This document shows, piece by piece, positions 28,405 through 36,214 of a stretch of 64,000 bases of DNA. The notes beneath the pieces were generated by a model. The model made no database searches. It had not been told where the DNA came from and was given only the letters and a program-made list of their open reading frames with translations. Location: assembly GCF_030287405.1 (NCBI RefSeq), contig NZ_JASVVV010000004.1, forward strand, positions 138,081 through 202,080, in the 5' to 3' direction. Origin of the DNA: Halalkalicoccus sp. NIPERK01 (GTDB lineage: Archaea > Halobacteriota > Halobacteria > Halobacteriales > Halalkalicoccaceae). The position numbers were made by a program, and so were the translations under genes. Position 1 is the stretch's first letter. Every line of letters begins with the position of its first letter.

Positions 28405-29166
28405 ATGGCATTCGCGCTCGGTACCGGAGTCCTCCTCGCCCTCGCCGTCCTCTCGTTTCTCGGCGGGATCATCGTCTCGACGATCGGTCCCGGCGGGATC
28501 CTCATCGTCACCGGCCTGTACCTCCTGACGCCGCTTTCGAGCGCTGAGATTGCGGGCACCTCCAGCTCGACGTTCGTCGTCGGCGCGATGCTCGGTAGCG
28601 CCGTCTACGCGCGCTCGGGCGAGATCGACTGGCGGGTCGCGGGCGTCGTGGGCGCCGCGGCCGCCGTCGGCACGTGGCTGGGGGTGCAGGCCAACGCGTA
28701 CCTCTCGCGGAGGCTCTACGGACTGATTCTGGCCGCGATGCTCGCTGCGGTCGGACTCAACGTCCTCTATCGGGAGTACCGCGACCTCGAACCCCGTATC
28801 GAGATCGGGCGCGAGGGCCGGGATCTCCTCGCGTTCGTCGCGATCGGCCTCGTGATCGGCGTTTTTGGAGGACTCCTGGGAATCGGCGGGGCGGCGCTGT
28901 CGGCGCCGGCGCTCGTGCTCGTCGGCGTCCCGATGCTCGCGACCATCGCGGTCACGCAGGTCGTCGTCCTCTGTACCGCGCTGTTCACGACCGCGAACTA
29001 CCTGCTGCTGGACGCGGTCGTCGCGCCGCTGGTCTTCCTGATCACGGCCGCCTATCTGGGGGGCGTCACGCTGGGGTGGTGGCTCGCCCATCGGATCGCG
29101 GCCGACCGGCTGAAACTCGCGCTCGGGGTCGTCCTGCTGGGCCTCGCCGCGTCGCTCGTGATCTGA
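28405..29166 (+). CDS. TauE/SafE-type membrane transporter (sulfite exporter family)
   Basis: The 253-residue protein has seven or eight helices. The two-fold family pattern shows as GGIIVSTIGPGGILIV in the first half and GVFGGLLGIGGAALSAPAL in the second. Members move sulfite, sulfoacetate or other organic anions, and the substrate is not predictable. The TGA stop is the beginning of the hairpin element at 29163-29278. Confidence 0.82.
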   Translation: MAFALGTGVLLALAVLSFLGGIIVSTIGPGGILIVTGLYLLTPLSSAEIAGTSSSTFVVGAMLGSAVYARSGEIDWRVAGVVGAAAAVGTWLGVQANAYLSRRLYGLILAAMLAAVGLNVLYREYRDLEPRIEIGREGRDLLAFVAIGLVIGVFGGLLGIGGAALSAPALVLVGVPMLATIAVTQVVVLCTALFTTANYLLLDAVVAPLVFLITAAYLGGVTLGWWLAHRIAADRLKLALGVVLLGLAASLVI

Positions 29167-29278
29167 TAGGGTTCGTTCGTACTTCTCTCCCGGCAGAGAT
29201 GCTCCGTCGTCCGTTTCGCCCTGCAGAAACCCGTCTCCGCTGAGGCCGGCTGAAAACGGTTACGAACGACCCTATGAG
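29163..29278 (+). repeat. Long-loop hairpin element, copy C
   Basis: CTGATAGGGTTCGTTCGTA (29163-29181) pairs with TACGAACGACCCTATGAG (29261-29278), with one bulged T and one G/G mismatch, across a 79-base loop. It starts on the TGA of the transporter gene and is followed by TAG, exactly as in copies A and B. The outer CTGATAGGG / CCCTAT blocks match the other copies while the inner stem is different but still paired. An inner hairpin GTTTC/GAAAC lies in the loop. Confidence 0.65.
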
Positions 29279-29331
29279 CGGGACCGAACGAGTCGTAATG
29301 ACTATGCGACTGACAGCCGCACGACCCCTCG

Positions 29332-30882
29332 ATGAAGGTCACCGACGCGCTCGACGGCGCCCTCTCGACGCTGGTCGAAAAGCCCGCGGCGGTCCTCCCG
29401 GCGTACTTCGTCGGCTACGGCGCGGGCACCGTCGCGCGGACGATCCCCCTGCTCGGACTCTTTCTCGCCTACCTCCTCCTGCTCGTCCAGGGGCGACTCG
29501 CCCCCCTCGAGGAGGCGCTCGTGGCGACCGACCTCGACGCCCTCGGTGAACCGGGTCCCCAACCGGTCGATCCCGATGCCCTCCCGACCGAACAGTTGGA
29601 CGAGGCGCTCGCGGGCCTCGTCTCGCCGGGCGTCGTGGCGATCCTGGGCGTCTCGATCCTCTTGGGGCTCGTCGTCTGGCTCCTCGTCGGCGCCGCGTTC
29701 CACGCGGGGCAGATCCACACCGTCTACGCCGCCCTCCGGGATCGCCCGCCGGTCGAGGCGGGCGTTTCGGGCGCGATCGGGGATGCGAAGCCGTTCGTCG
29801 GCCTCGCGCTGCTGGAGTACGGCCTCTACCTCCTCGTGAGTCTGGTCTACGGCCTCGTGGTGTTCGTCGCGAGCGCGGTCTACGCCGCCGATCCGGGGGT
29901 CGGTCTCGTGGTCGCGGTCGGGGCGGCGCTGCTGGCCCCGGTATGGCTGCTCTCGCTTCTCGCCATCGCCGCCGCCTTCGTCTTCGCGCCGCAGGCGGTC
30001 GTCGTCGACCGCGTGGGCGCCCTCGACGGGTTCAAACGGAGCGTGGGGTTCGTCCGGCGGCGACCCGCCGCGTTCGTCGTCTACCTCGTCGTCGCGCTCG
30101 GCCTCTCGACCGCGGTCGGCGGAGCGGCGGCGCTGCTGGCCGTCCTCGGCGTCTCGCAGGTCGCCGGCCTCCTCACGCTGCTGTTCGTCACGCCGTTTCT
30201 CCACCTCCTGAAGACGGGGATCTACGCCGAGGACGGGCGAATCGAGACCCGTCCGTTGCTCTCGGGCGAGGGTCGGGGGGTGCGGACACGTCTCGGGGAC
30301 GGGTGGGCGGCGGGTACGGGAGCGCTTCGCTCCTTCACGTTCTCGAAGGCGGGACTCGCGCTGACGGGGGCGAGCCTCCTAGTGTTCGGTCTGGGCACCC
30401 TCGGGGGGTATCTCGCGGTCGGCGAGTTCGCCGTCGAGATGGGCGATATCGAGGACCCGACGGCGGTCTTCGGCGTGTTCCCGGTCGGCACCTTCGCCAT
30501 GATCGCCGCGAACAACTGGCTGGTTGCGGTCGGCCAGACGTTCGCCGGCCTCGTGCTCGGCGCCCCGACGGTCGTGAACCTGCTGTTCAACGGCGCGATC
30601 GTCGGAATCGTCGCCGGGATCAGCGCCGACCTGCGCGTCGTCGCGGCGCTCGTCGTCCCGCACGCGCTGCTCGAGGTCCCCGCACTCGCGGTCTCGGGCG
30701 CGCTCGGCCTCCACCTCGGACGCGCGGGCTGGCGGCGTTTCCGGGGGACGCTCGACGACGCGACGCTCGCGGCGGAGATCCGCTCGGCGTTCTGGGTCCT
30801 CGTGGGACTGGCCGCGGTCTTCGTGGTCGCCGCGTTCGTCGAGGCCTTCCTCACCCCCCGGATCGCCGGCTGGCTCCTGTGA
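29332..30882 (+). CDS. Polytopic membrane protein with C-terminal stage II sporulation protein M-like domain
   Basis: The 516-residue protein has about twelve helices. The C-terminal 170 residues follow the SpoIIM/COG1300 pattern: NNWLVAVGQTFAGLVLGAPTVVNLLFNGAIVG, then PHALLEVPALAVSGALGLHLG and a final helix. The N-terminal half (about 1-300) is a different helical bundle of a kind often seen in haloarchaeal membrane proteins. In prokaryotes without sporulation, SpoIIM-like proteins have no agreed role. The start follows an unexplained 165-base gap that holds element C. Confidence 0.7.
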   Translation: MKVTDALDGALSTLVEKPAAVLPAYFVGYGAGTVARTIPLLGLFLAYLLLLVQGRLAPLEEALVATDLDALGEPGPQPVDPDALPTEQLDEALAGLVSPGVVAILGVSILLGLVVWLLVGAAFHAGQIHTVYAALRDRPPVEAGVSGAIGDAKPFVGLALLEYGLYLLVSLVYGLVVFVASAVYAADPGVGLVVAVGAALLAPVWLLSLLAIAAAFVFAPQAVVVDRVGALDGFKRSVGFVRRRPAAFVVYLVVALGLSTAVGGAAALLAVLGVSQVAGLLTLLFVTPFLHLLKTGIYAEDGRIETRPLLSGEGRGVRTRLGDGWAAGTGALRSFTFSKAGLALTGASLLVFGLGTLGGYLAVGEFAVEMGDIEDPTAVFGVFPVGTFAMIAANNWLVAVGQTFAGLVLGAPTVVNLLFNGAIVGIVAGISADLRVVAALVVPHALLEVPALAVSGALGLHLGRAGWRRFRGTLDDATLAAEIRSAFWVLVGLAAVFVVAAFVEAFLTPRIAGWLL

Positions 30883-30903
30883 TTCCAGCCGAAACGGAGG
30901 GGT
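30882..30903 (+). repeat. ORB-like sequence outside the origin
   Basis: The segment reads ATTCCAGCCGAAACGGAGGG followed by GT and matches the origin ORB at 18 of 22 positions, in the plus orientation. It begins on the last base of the stop codon of the 29332 gene. A single copy so far from the AT-rich core may be a weak Orc1 site or chance. Confidence 0.4.
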
Positions 30904-30911
30904 TGTGAACG

Positions 30912-30937
30912 CCTCACACCCTGATTATCGTGTGAGG
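30912..30937. repeat. 8-bp hairpin between convergent genes
   Basis: CCTCACAC (30912-30919) and GTGTGAGG (30930-30937) are exact inverted repeats with a 10-base AT-containing loop. It lies in the 188-base gap between the SpoIIM-like gene and the convergent methyltransferase gene, a natural site for a bidirectional 3'-end signal. Nothing else was seen in this gap apart from the ORB-like sequence at 30882. Confidence 0.5.
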
Positions 30938-31070
30938 TATTCGTCTGGAAAAATCGGTTCGCTGACGGCCAGGGTCCGGTCGTCGCGGTTGTAATCCGTC
31001 TTTGCGGCCGATATTCGGGAAAATCGGAGGGTGGAATTCTCGGATAAACGAGGGTGCGTTTCGGGTGGAG

Positions 31071-31751
31071 CTACGGGACGACGCCGACCGTCAGCAGGGT
31101 CCCGTAGGTCCGGTAGCGCTCGACCATTTCGTCCCTGGCCTCCCAGCCGTCGGTCGGGAACTCGCACTCGTCCGGGATCTCGATCTCGCGGTCGGGGATG
31201 GCGTCCTGCTCGGCGACGTGAAAGCCCGCCTCCCGGAACGCCTCGCGGTACTCCGCGCGCGACCAGCGGGTCATCTCGACGGCGATGTCCTCCTGCCAGT
31301 CGTGGGAGTGGACGTTCTCCTCGTAGTAGTTCACGGCACAGAAGAACGTGCCGCCGGGCCGGAGGATCCGGGCGAGTTCCGAGAGGGTCTGGATGGGATC
31401 GCTCGCGTAGTAGAACGCCTCCATCGAGAAGGCGTGGTCCACCGAGTCGGCCGCGAGCGGGAGGGAGTCGAAGTCGCCGATCAGGAAGGAGATAGAGGAA
31501 TCGTCGGTGTACGAGCGGGCGTTTCGCGCCATCTCGGGCGAGCCGTCGAGCCCGTAGCCCCGGCCCGCGCCCGTGGCCTCGCGAAGCGCCCGGAGCGCGT
31601 AGCCGCTGCCGGTCCCGAGGTCGAAGACCGTCTCGCCCTCCTCGACGGGCATGCGCACCAGCGCGTGTTTCGCGGTGTGCCAGTGGCGCTCCTCCATGCC
31701 CCGGTCCCGCCCCTCGGCGGCCCACTCGTCGAACTCCTCGCGGACGCTCAT
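31071..31751 (-). CDS. Class I SAM-dependent methyltransferase
   Basis: The 226-residue protein has the SAM-binding motif I VFDLGTGSGYALRAL near 40, a motif II acidic turn (GLDGSPEMAR) and a motif IV-like DSVDHAFSMEAFYYASDP. This resembles the UbiE/Methyltransf_11 small-molecule methyltransferases. The substrate is unknown. It lies alone, between a convergent gene and the mgtE cluster. Confidence 0.85.
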   Translation of the reverse strand: MSVREEFDEWAAEGRDRGMEERHWHTAKHALVRMPVEEGETVFDLGTGSGYALRALREATGAGRGYGLDGSPEMARNARSYTDDSSISFLIGDFDSLPLAADSVDHAFSMEAFYYASDPIQTLSELARILRPGGTFFCAVNYYEENVHSHDWQEDIAVEMTRWSRAEYREAFREAGFHVAEQDAIPDREIEIPDECEFPTDGWEARDEMVERYRTYGTLLTVGVVP

Positions 31752-31820
31752 ACGGGGTGGTCGACCGGCGGCGACAAAACCGGTTCGGAACGCGAAAACG
31801 CGAACGGGAAGCGGCGCGAA

Positions 31821-33068
31821 TCAGACGACGAGCGTTGCCAGTCCGAGGAAGACGAAGAAGCCGAGGACGTCCGTCGCGGTCGTGATGAAGATGGTGGCCG
31901 AGGTGGCCGGGTCCAGATCGAGGCGGTCCAGCCCGAGCGGGATGACGGCCCCGAAGAAGCCGGCGATGATCAGGTTCAGCACCATCGAGACGCCGATCAC
32001 CAGCCCCAGAAGCGGGCTCTGGTTGAACACCGAGGCGATGACCGCCACGAGGACGCCCGTGATGAGGCCGTTGGCACCGCCGGCGATCACCTCGTTGAGA
32101 ACGACGCGCCCGCCGGTCGGCAGCGAGACCTGTTCGAGCGCGATACCGCGGACCGTCACCGCCATCGACTGGGTGCCCGCGTTCCCGCCCATCCCGGCGA
32201 CGACGGGCATGTACACCGCGAGCAGCGTGAACGCCGCGATGACGTCCTCGAACAGGCCGACGACCGCGGCGGCCAGGAACGCCGTCCCGAGGTTCAGGAT
32301 GAGCCACTTGTAGCGGCTGCGGATCTTCGCGAGCGGCCCGTCGAGGACGCTCTCCTCCTCGGCGACGCCGGTGAACTCATACAAGGTCTCGCCGGCTTCC
32401 TCCTCGATGGCCCGGAGGATGTCGTCGGCGTAGATGACTCCCAGTACGTCGTCGTCCTCGTCGAGGACGGCGACCTTGCTTCCGGGGTTCGAGCGGAACA
32501 CGTCGAGGACGTCCTCGTCGGGCCTGTCGTACCTGATGGTGGGGATGGGACGGAGGTACTCGGTCACGTACGCCGAGTCGTGGTCGATCAGCGCCAGCGT
32601 GTGCCCCGGGAGTTCGCCCAGGAGCCCGTCGTCGCCGACGACGAACACCGTCGGGAAGCGCCCGGTCCGGTCCTCGTAGCGCCGGACGCGCCGGGCGACC
32701 GCCTCGAAACCGCTGTCGTGGCCGACGACGACGTAGTCGAGGTGCATCATCCCGGCGGCGCTCTCGGGGCTGAACTCGAGGAGGAACTCGACCTTCTCGC
32801 GGCGGTTCTCGTCGAGGCGCCGGAGGACCGCCCCCCGGGTCTCCTCGTCGACCAGTCCGAGGACGTCCGTCGCCTCGTCGGGGTCGAGCCTGCGGACGAA
32901 CCGCTGGAGCTGGTCGCGGCTCATGTCGTCGACGACCGACTGTTGGACCGTCTCGGGGAGCGTGAAGAACAGCCGGCGCTGCTGGGCGCCCGGGAGGTCC
33001 AGGAACCGCGCCGCGGGCGTCGCGGACGTGGCGATCGACTGCTGGACGTCCGGCGGGGAGAGGGACAT
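31821..33068 (-). CDS. mgtE: Full-length MgtE magnesium transporter/channel
   Basis: The 415-residue protein shows an MgtE N-domain (helical superhelix, about 20-125), a CBS pair (about 130-250, with GVIYADDILRAIEEE) and five C-terminal helices. The pore motif region reads PVVAGMGGNAGTQSMAVTVRG, as in MgtE. The CBS and N domains sense cytoplasmic Mg2+ in this family. The frame begins at MSLSPPDV; an ATG 24 bases upstream adds only a non-conserved extension. It is the last of three MgtE-family genes in a row on the minus strand. Confidence 0.9.
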   Translation of the reverse strand: MSLSPPDVQQSIATSATPAARFLDLPGAQQRRLFFTLPETVQQSVVDDMSRDQLQRFVRRLDPDEATDVLGLVDEETRGAVLRRLDENRREKVEFLLEFSPESAAGMMHLDYVVVGHDSGFEAVARRVRRYEDRTGRFPTVFVVGDDGLLGELPGHTLALIDHDSAYVTEYLRPIPTIRYDRPDEDVLDVFRSNPGSKVAVLDEDDDVLGVIYADDILRAIEEEAGETLYEFTGVAEEESVLDGPLAKIRSRYKWLILNLGTAFLAAAVVGLFEDVIAAFTLLAVYMPVVAGMGGNAGTQSMAVTVRGIALEQVSLPTGGRVVLNEVIAGGANGLITGVLVAVIASVFNQSPLLGLVIGVSMVLNLIIAGFFGAVIPLGLDRLDLDPATSATIFITTATDVLGFFVFLGLATLVV

Positions 33069-33124
33069 ACGCCGAGGCGGTCTCGCACCCACTAAAACGG
33101 TGCTGTTCGGAGCGGAAGCGTCGA

Positions 33125-33763
33125 TCAGATCACGACGCTCGCCACGGCGAAGAGGATCAACACGCCGACGATGTCACAGACGTTGGTGACGATCGGGATG
33201 GTGGTGTCGTCGGGGTTGTAGCCCAGCCGGAACGACCCCCACACCGAGAGCACGCTGAGGACGACCACGAGGACCGCGAGCGCCATCCCGCTGACCATCG
33301 AGATCGTGAGGACTTCGAGGAATCCCAGACTGCCGTCGAGCACCCGCCCGATCGCCCACGCGGCGATCCCGACCGCGAGGAAGACGGTGGCCGCGAGTCC
33401 GAGGATCGCGAGCGTGTTCGCACGGACGTCGGGGTTCGAGGGGTCGAGTTCGAACGTTCCGAGGTGGAGCTGGGTCGACAGGCGCGCGCACATGATCGAG
33501 GCGAGGTTGCCCGCGGTGCCGATCTGGACGGGGACGAGGACGAGAAGCGACGGATACGCGAGCAGCGTCTCCTCGAAGGTCTGGAGGACCGACCCCGAGA
33601 CCATCTGGAGGACCGACAGCGCCGCGAGCAGCGGGAGCATCGTCGTCACGATCGTCCGGGCCGACCACTCCTCGAGAGGGTCGTCGTCCTCCCCGAGCAG
33701 GTCCTCGTAGAACCCGTCGAGCCGGTCGCTCATCCCCGAGAGGTCGTCGCCGGTGAGGCTCAC
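33125..33763 (-). CDS. Half-size MgtE membrane domain protein (second of pair)
   Basis: The 212-residue product consists only of an MgtE/SLC41-type five-helix domain: LLVLVPVQIGTAGNLASIMCARLSTQLHLG, then GYNPDDTTIPIVTNVCDIVG, which is the conserved family end. No N or CBS domain is present. The GTG start (33763) overlaps the stop of the preceding gene as GTGA, so the two half-size genes are coupled and probably make a heterodimeric transporter. The N-terminus is acidic and soluble (about 1-40). Confidence 0.82.
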   Translation of the reverse strand: MSLTGDDLSGMSDRLDGFYEDLLGEDDDPLEEWSARTIVTTMLPLLAALSVLQMVSGSVLQTFEETLLAYPSLLVLVPVQIGTAGNLASIMCARLSTQLHLGTFELDPSNPDVRANTLAILGLAATVFLAVGIAAWAIGRVLDGSLGFLEVLTISMVSGMALAVLVVVLSVLSVWGSFRLGYNPDDTTIPIVTNVCDIVGVLILFAVASVVI

Positions 33764-34329
33764 ACGAACCACCCGACGACCACCACGCCGACCAGCAGGA
33801 AGAACACGCCGAAGACGTCGCCCAGCGTCGTCACGAGCGGGCCGACGACGTTGTCGGGGTCGTACCCCCGCCGGTAGCCGACGAGGACGACGCTCACGAG
33901 CACCGAGAGCATGAGCAGCGCGCTCAAAAAGCCCGCGACGAGCATGATCCCGAGCAGTTGCAGGAGGCTGCCCCCGCCTCCCGAGAACGCGAGGACGAGG
34001 AAGGCCACGCAGGCGATGAACGCCGAGACGGCCATCCCGTTGACGAACGAGGCGACGACCGCGTTCGCGAGGCGTTCGTCGTACTCGAAGCGGGGTTCGA
34101 TCACGCCCTGGTGGAGGCCGCTCGAGAGGCGCGCGCCCAGCGAGCCGTAGACGCCGCCGCGTGTCGCCAGAAACGCCGGGAGCAACAGGAGCAGCCCGGG
34201 AACGCTCTCGATCCCCGCGCGCATCGTCTCGCTCCCGAGGATCGTTCCCGCGAACAGCCCGGCGACGAGGCTGACCAGAACGACCGGAAGCGCGCCGCGA
34301 TAGACCTCCAGTGCCGTGTCGTGGGACAT
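33760..34329 (-). CDS. Half-size MgtE membrane domain protein (first of pair)
   Basis: The 189-residue product begins MSHDTALEVYRGALPVVLVSLVAG and has five helices with LLLLPAFLATRGGVYGSLGARLSSGLHQG and GYDPDNVVGPLVTTLGDVFG. These match the two conserved blocks of the MgtE membrane domain and of its partner encoded next. Eukaryotic SLC41 proteins fuse two such domains, and here they are on separate coupled genes. Cation specificity (Mg2+ or another divalent ion) is unproven. Confidence 0.82.
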   Translation of the reverse strand: MSHDTALEVYRGALPVVLVSLVAGLFAGTILGSETMRAGIESVPGLLLLLPAFLATRGGVYGSLGARLSSGLHQGVIEPRFEYDERLANAVVASFVNGMAVSAFIACVAFLVLAFSGGGGSLLQLLGIMLVAGFLSALLMLSVLVSVVLVGYRRGYDPDNVVGPLVTTLGDVFGVFFLLVGVVVVGWFV

Positions 34330-34463
34330 CGTGTTCGTTCGGTACGACTCGTCGCCGGTAGAAAAGGCGTACGACGGAGAGGGTGAGCGTACTCGACGCG
34401 TCGAACGCGCCGAGGGCCTTGCGATCCACGTACGCTTAAGTCGGTTCGTCGGCACCCATCGGT

Positions 34464-35042
34464 ATGGACTACGCGCTGGCGATCGACGGGGCACCCGAGA
34501 CGGTACCGGGCGGAACCGGCGTCCTCCTGTTGCACCCGAGCACCGGCGAGACCGACCGGATCGACACCGACTTCCTCGCGACCGACACCGACCACTTCCT
34601 CGTCATCTCGACCCGGACGACTGCCCGCGAGGTCACCCAGAAACTCGACTACTACGACGTCGACGAGTCGCGTGCGGTGATCCTCGACACCCTCTCGGTC
34701 GAGCGGGGCTACTCCCGGCGAAGCGGCGAGAACGTCCACTACGTCTCCGCACCTCACGACTTGGCGGGGATCGTCTCTCAGGCGCGGAACTTCCTCGAAT
34801 CACACGACGGAAAGCTCCGCATCACAGTCGACTCGGTCACCGAACTCGCCTACTACGCCGACGAGAACGCGGTCTACGAGGCGATGGGCGAACTCATCGA
34901 CCTGCTCGCGGAGTACGACGCCGTCGGCCTCTTTCACCTCTCGAAGGAGGTCCACGACGAGGAGACCACCCGGAAGTACGTCGACCTGTTCGACGGGACG
35001 ATCGACCTCGAGGTCGACGGCAGCATCCGCTGTGAGTTCTGA
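34464..35042 (+). CDS. RecA/KaiC-like protein lacking a P-loop, haloarchaeal
   Basis: The 192-residue protein follows the core strand order of RecA-fold ATPases (FLVISTRTTAREV, RAVILDTL, RITVDSVTELAYY, VGLFHLSKEVHD) but the first loop (HPSTGETDRID) has no GKT/S motif, so ATP binding is doubtful. Such proteins are common in haloarchaea, often near chemotaxis or signalling genes, of which none are seen here. The CTTAAG at 34434-34439 may be part of its promoter. Confidence 0.65.
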   Translation: MDYALAIDGAPETVPGGTGVLLLHPSTGETDRIDTDFLATDTDHFLVISTRTTAREVTQKLDYYDVDESRAVILDTLSVERGYSRRSGENVHYVSAPHDLAGIVSQARNFLESHDGKLRITVDSVTELAYYADENAVYEAMGELIDLLAEYDAVGLFHLSKEVHDEETTRKYVDLFDGTIDLEVDGSIRCEF

Positions 35043-35155
35043 CCGCTCGACTCGCTCGTACTGTCGGCTGTAACTCGTTACGTGGGACTCTGCTGCTCCG
35101 ACCGCTCCCGGCGGCGTCTCGGCCACTCGTTCCCGGCGGGTACGTACAGCCAGTC

Positions 35156-35947
35156 TCAGACCTCCTCGTCCCGGATCGCCTCGAACGTCTTCTCGGCCCA
35201 CCGCACCGCGAACGCCGGGCCGTGGTCGCGGTAGGCCCTCGTGTCGAGCGCGTCGAACGGGGCGGGGAGGTCGAGTCCGTGTTTGATCGCGCCACAGGCG
35301 AGTTCGGTCGCCTCGGCGAAGTCGAGTTCGTTCGTCGCGACGAGCGTCGGTAGCTCCCCGACCCGACCTTCGAGGCGCTCCCCGGCGTCGACCCACGCGT
35401 CGTACAGGGCGGGTTCCCCCTCGCCCCATCCCGCGAAGACCTCGCGGGTGTGGAGCCCGCGCCACCCCGCGTAGAGGGCCGTGGCGACCTGGTAGGTGGC
35501 GTTCGGACCGAGCGAGGTCGCCCGCGCGAGGGCGGGATACTCCTCGCCGAAGAAGTCCAGGAAGCCCTCAGGGAGGTCGAGACCGATCTCGACGAGCGCC
35601 TCCGCGATCAGGAACTCGACGAACCCCTCGGGGACGCCCTCGACCCGTGCTTTGACGAGACAGAGCGGCGGCGCCGTCTGGGCCGTCCACGCGACGCTCC
35701 CGGCCCCGGGTAGCCCGACGACGAGGTCCGATCCGGCGTACCGCCGGAGGATCGCGGGGGCGTCCTCTGGGACCCACTCGTCGGGGTGGCTCGTCGGCGT
35801 GACGTCCTCGACCAGAAGCGCCAGTTCGTCGAGCGCCTCCGGAGGGAGGGTCTCGAAGTCGCCCTCGCAGTCGAGGACGAGCGTCCCCGGGGCGCGTTCC
35901 TCGCGCACGCGCGAAAGCGGGGGCGAGAGCGCACGCTCCTCGAACAT
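35156..35947 (-). CDS. Conserved haloarchaeal protein, unknown
   Basis: The 263-residue soluble protein has no clear motif. It mixes strands (TLVLDCEGDFETLP; SDLVVGLPGAGSVAW) with helices (ATYQVATALYAGWRGLHTREVFAGW). Its ATG overlaps the stop of the 30-residue gene upstream as ATGA. A 3' hairpin with GGCTGTA/TACAGCC arms lies just beyond the gene. Confidence 0.6.
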   Translation of the reverse strand: MFEERALSPPLSRVREERAPGTLVLDCEGDFETLPPEALDELALLVEDVTPTSHPDEWVPEDAPAILRRYAGSDLVVGLPGAGSVAWTAQTAPPLCLVKARVEGVPEGFVEFLIAEALVEIGLDLPEGFLDFFGEEYPALARATSLGPNATYQVATALYAGWRGLHTREVFAGWGEGEPALYDAWVDAGERLEGRVGELPTLVATNELDFAEATELACGAIKHGLDLPAPFDALDTRAYRDHGPAFAVRWAEKTFEAIRDEEV

Positions 35948-36039
35948 CAGACGAGGAGCGTGTAGTACGCGACCAGCACGAACGATACCGCCGCCGAGAC
36001 GGCGACCGTTCCCACGACGATCTTCGTAGCTTGGCTCAT
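35947..36039 (-). CDS. 30-residue single-helix membrane peptide
   Basis: The frame reads MSQATKIVVGTVAVSAAVSF and continues to VAYYTLLV. It is almost entirely one transmembrane helix after a short polar, Lys-containing start. It has a good promoter (TATAAAG at 36064-36070, about 27 bases upstream) and is coupled to the next gene by an ATGA overlap, which argues that it is real. Its role is unknown. Confidence 0.55.
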   Translation of the reverse strand: MSQATKIVVGTVAVSAAVSFVLVAYYTLLV

Positions 36040-36063
36040 ACCGAGTGGGTCGTCACCCTCGCG

Positions 36064-36070
36064 TATAAAG
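36064..36070 (-). promoter_or_regulatory. TATA box for the 36039-35156 operon
   Basis: On the minus strand the sequence reads CTTTATACGC, about 27 bases before the ATG at 36039. That spacing predicts a nearly leaderless transcript. Confidence 0.55.
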
Positions 36071-36108
36071 GGTGAGCATCCGATTCTCCCGAACTCCGAG
36101 GCGAGTAC

Positions 36109-36189
36109 ACCCCTCCTTCGAGTGGAACGAACCCCCGGTTTCGACGTTCGTCAGTGATTCTAGACGTGTTGCAGGCGAAACGAAGGGGT
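36109..36189. repeat. Inverted ORB-like cluster beyond oapC
   Basis: Minus-strand GTTCCACTCGAAGGAGGGGT (36128-36109) and a weaker minus-strand G-rich match (36150-36131) face a plus-strand TTGCAGGCGAAACGAAGGGG (36169-36188). The last shares CGAAACGAAGGGGT with the origin ORBs. The opposed orientation repeats the geometry of the main origin, but the space between is not AT-rich. This may be an accessory Orc1-binding site of the origin region. Confidence 0.5.
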
Positions 36190-36214
36190 CGTCGCTCGAT
36201 CGGGACTCGGCGTG

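Noticed and set aside
34900-35160. GGCTGTA/TACAGCC inverted repeat after the RecA-like gene as another member of the stop-codon hairpin family
   Set aside because: It does not start at the stop codon, lacks the TGATA start and pairs only seven bases plus a short extra helix; more likely an ordinary 3' stem.
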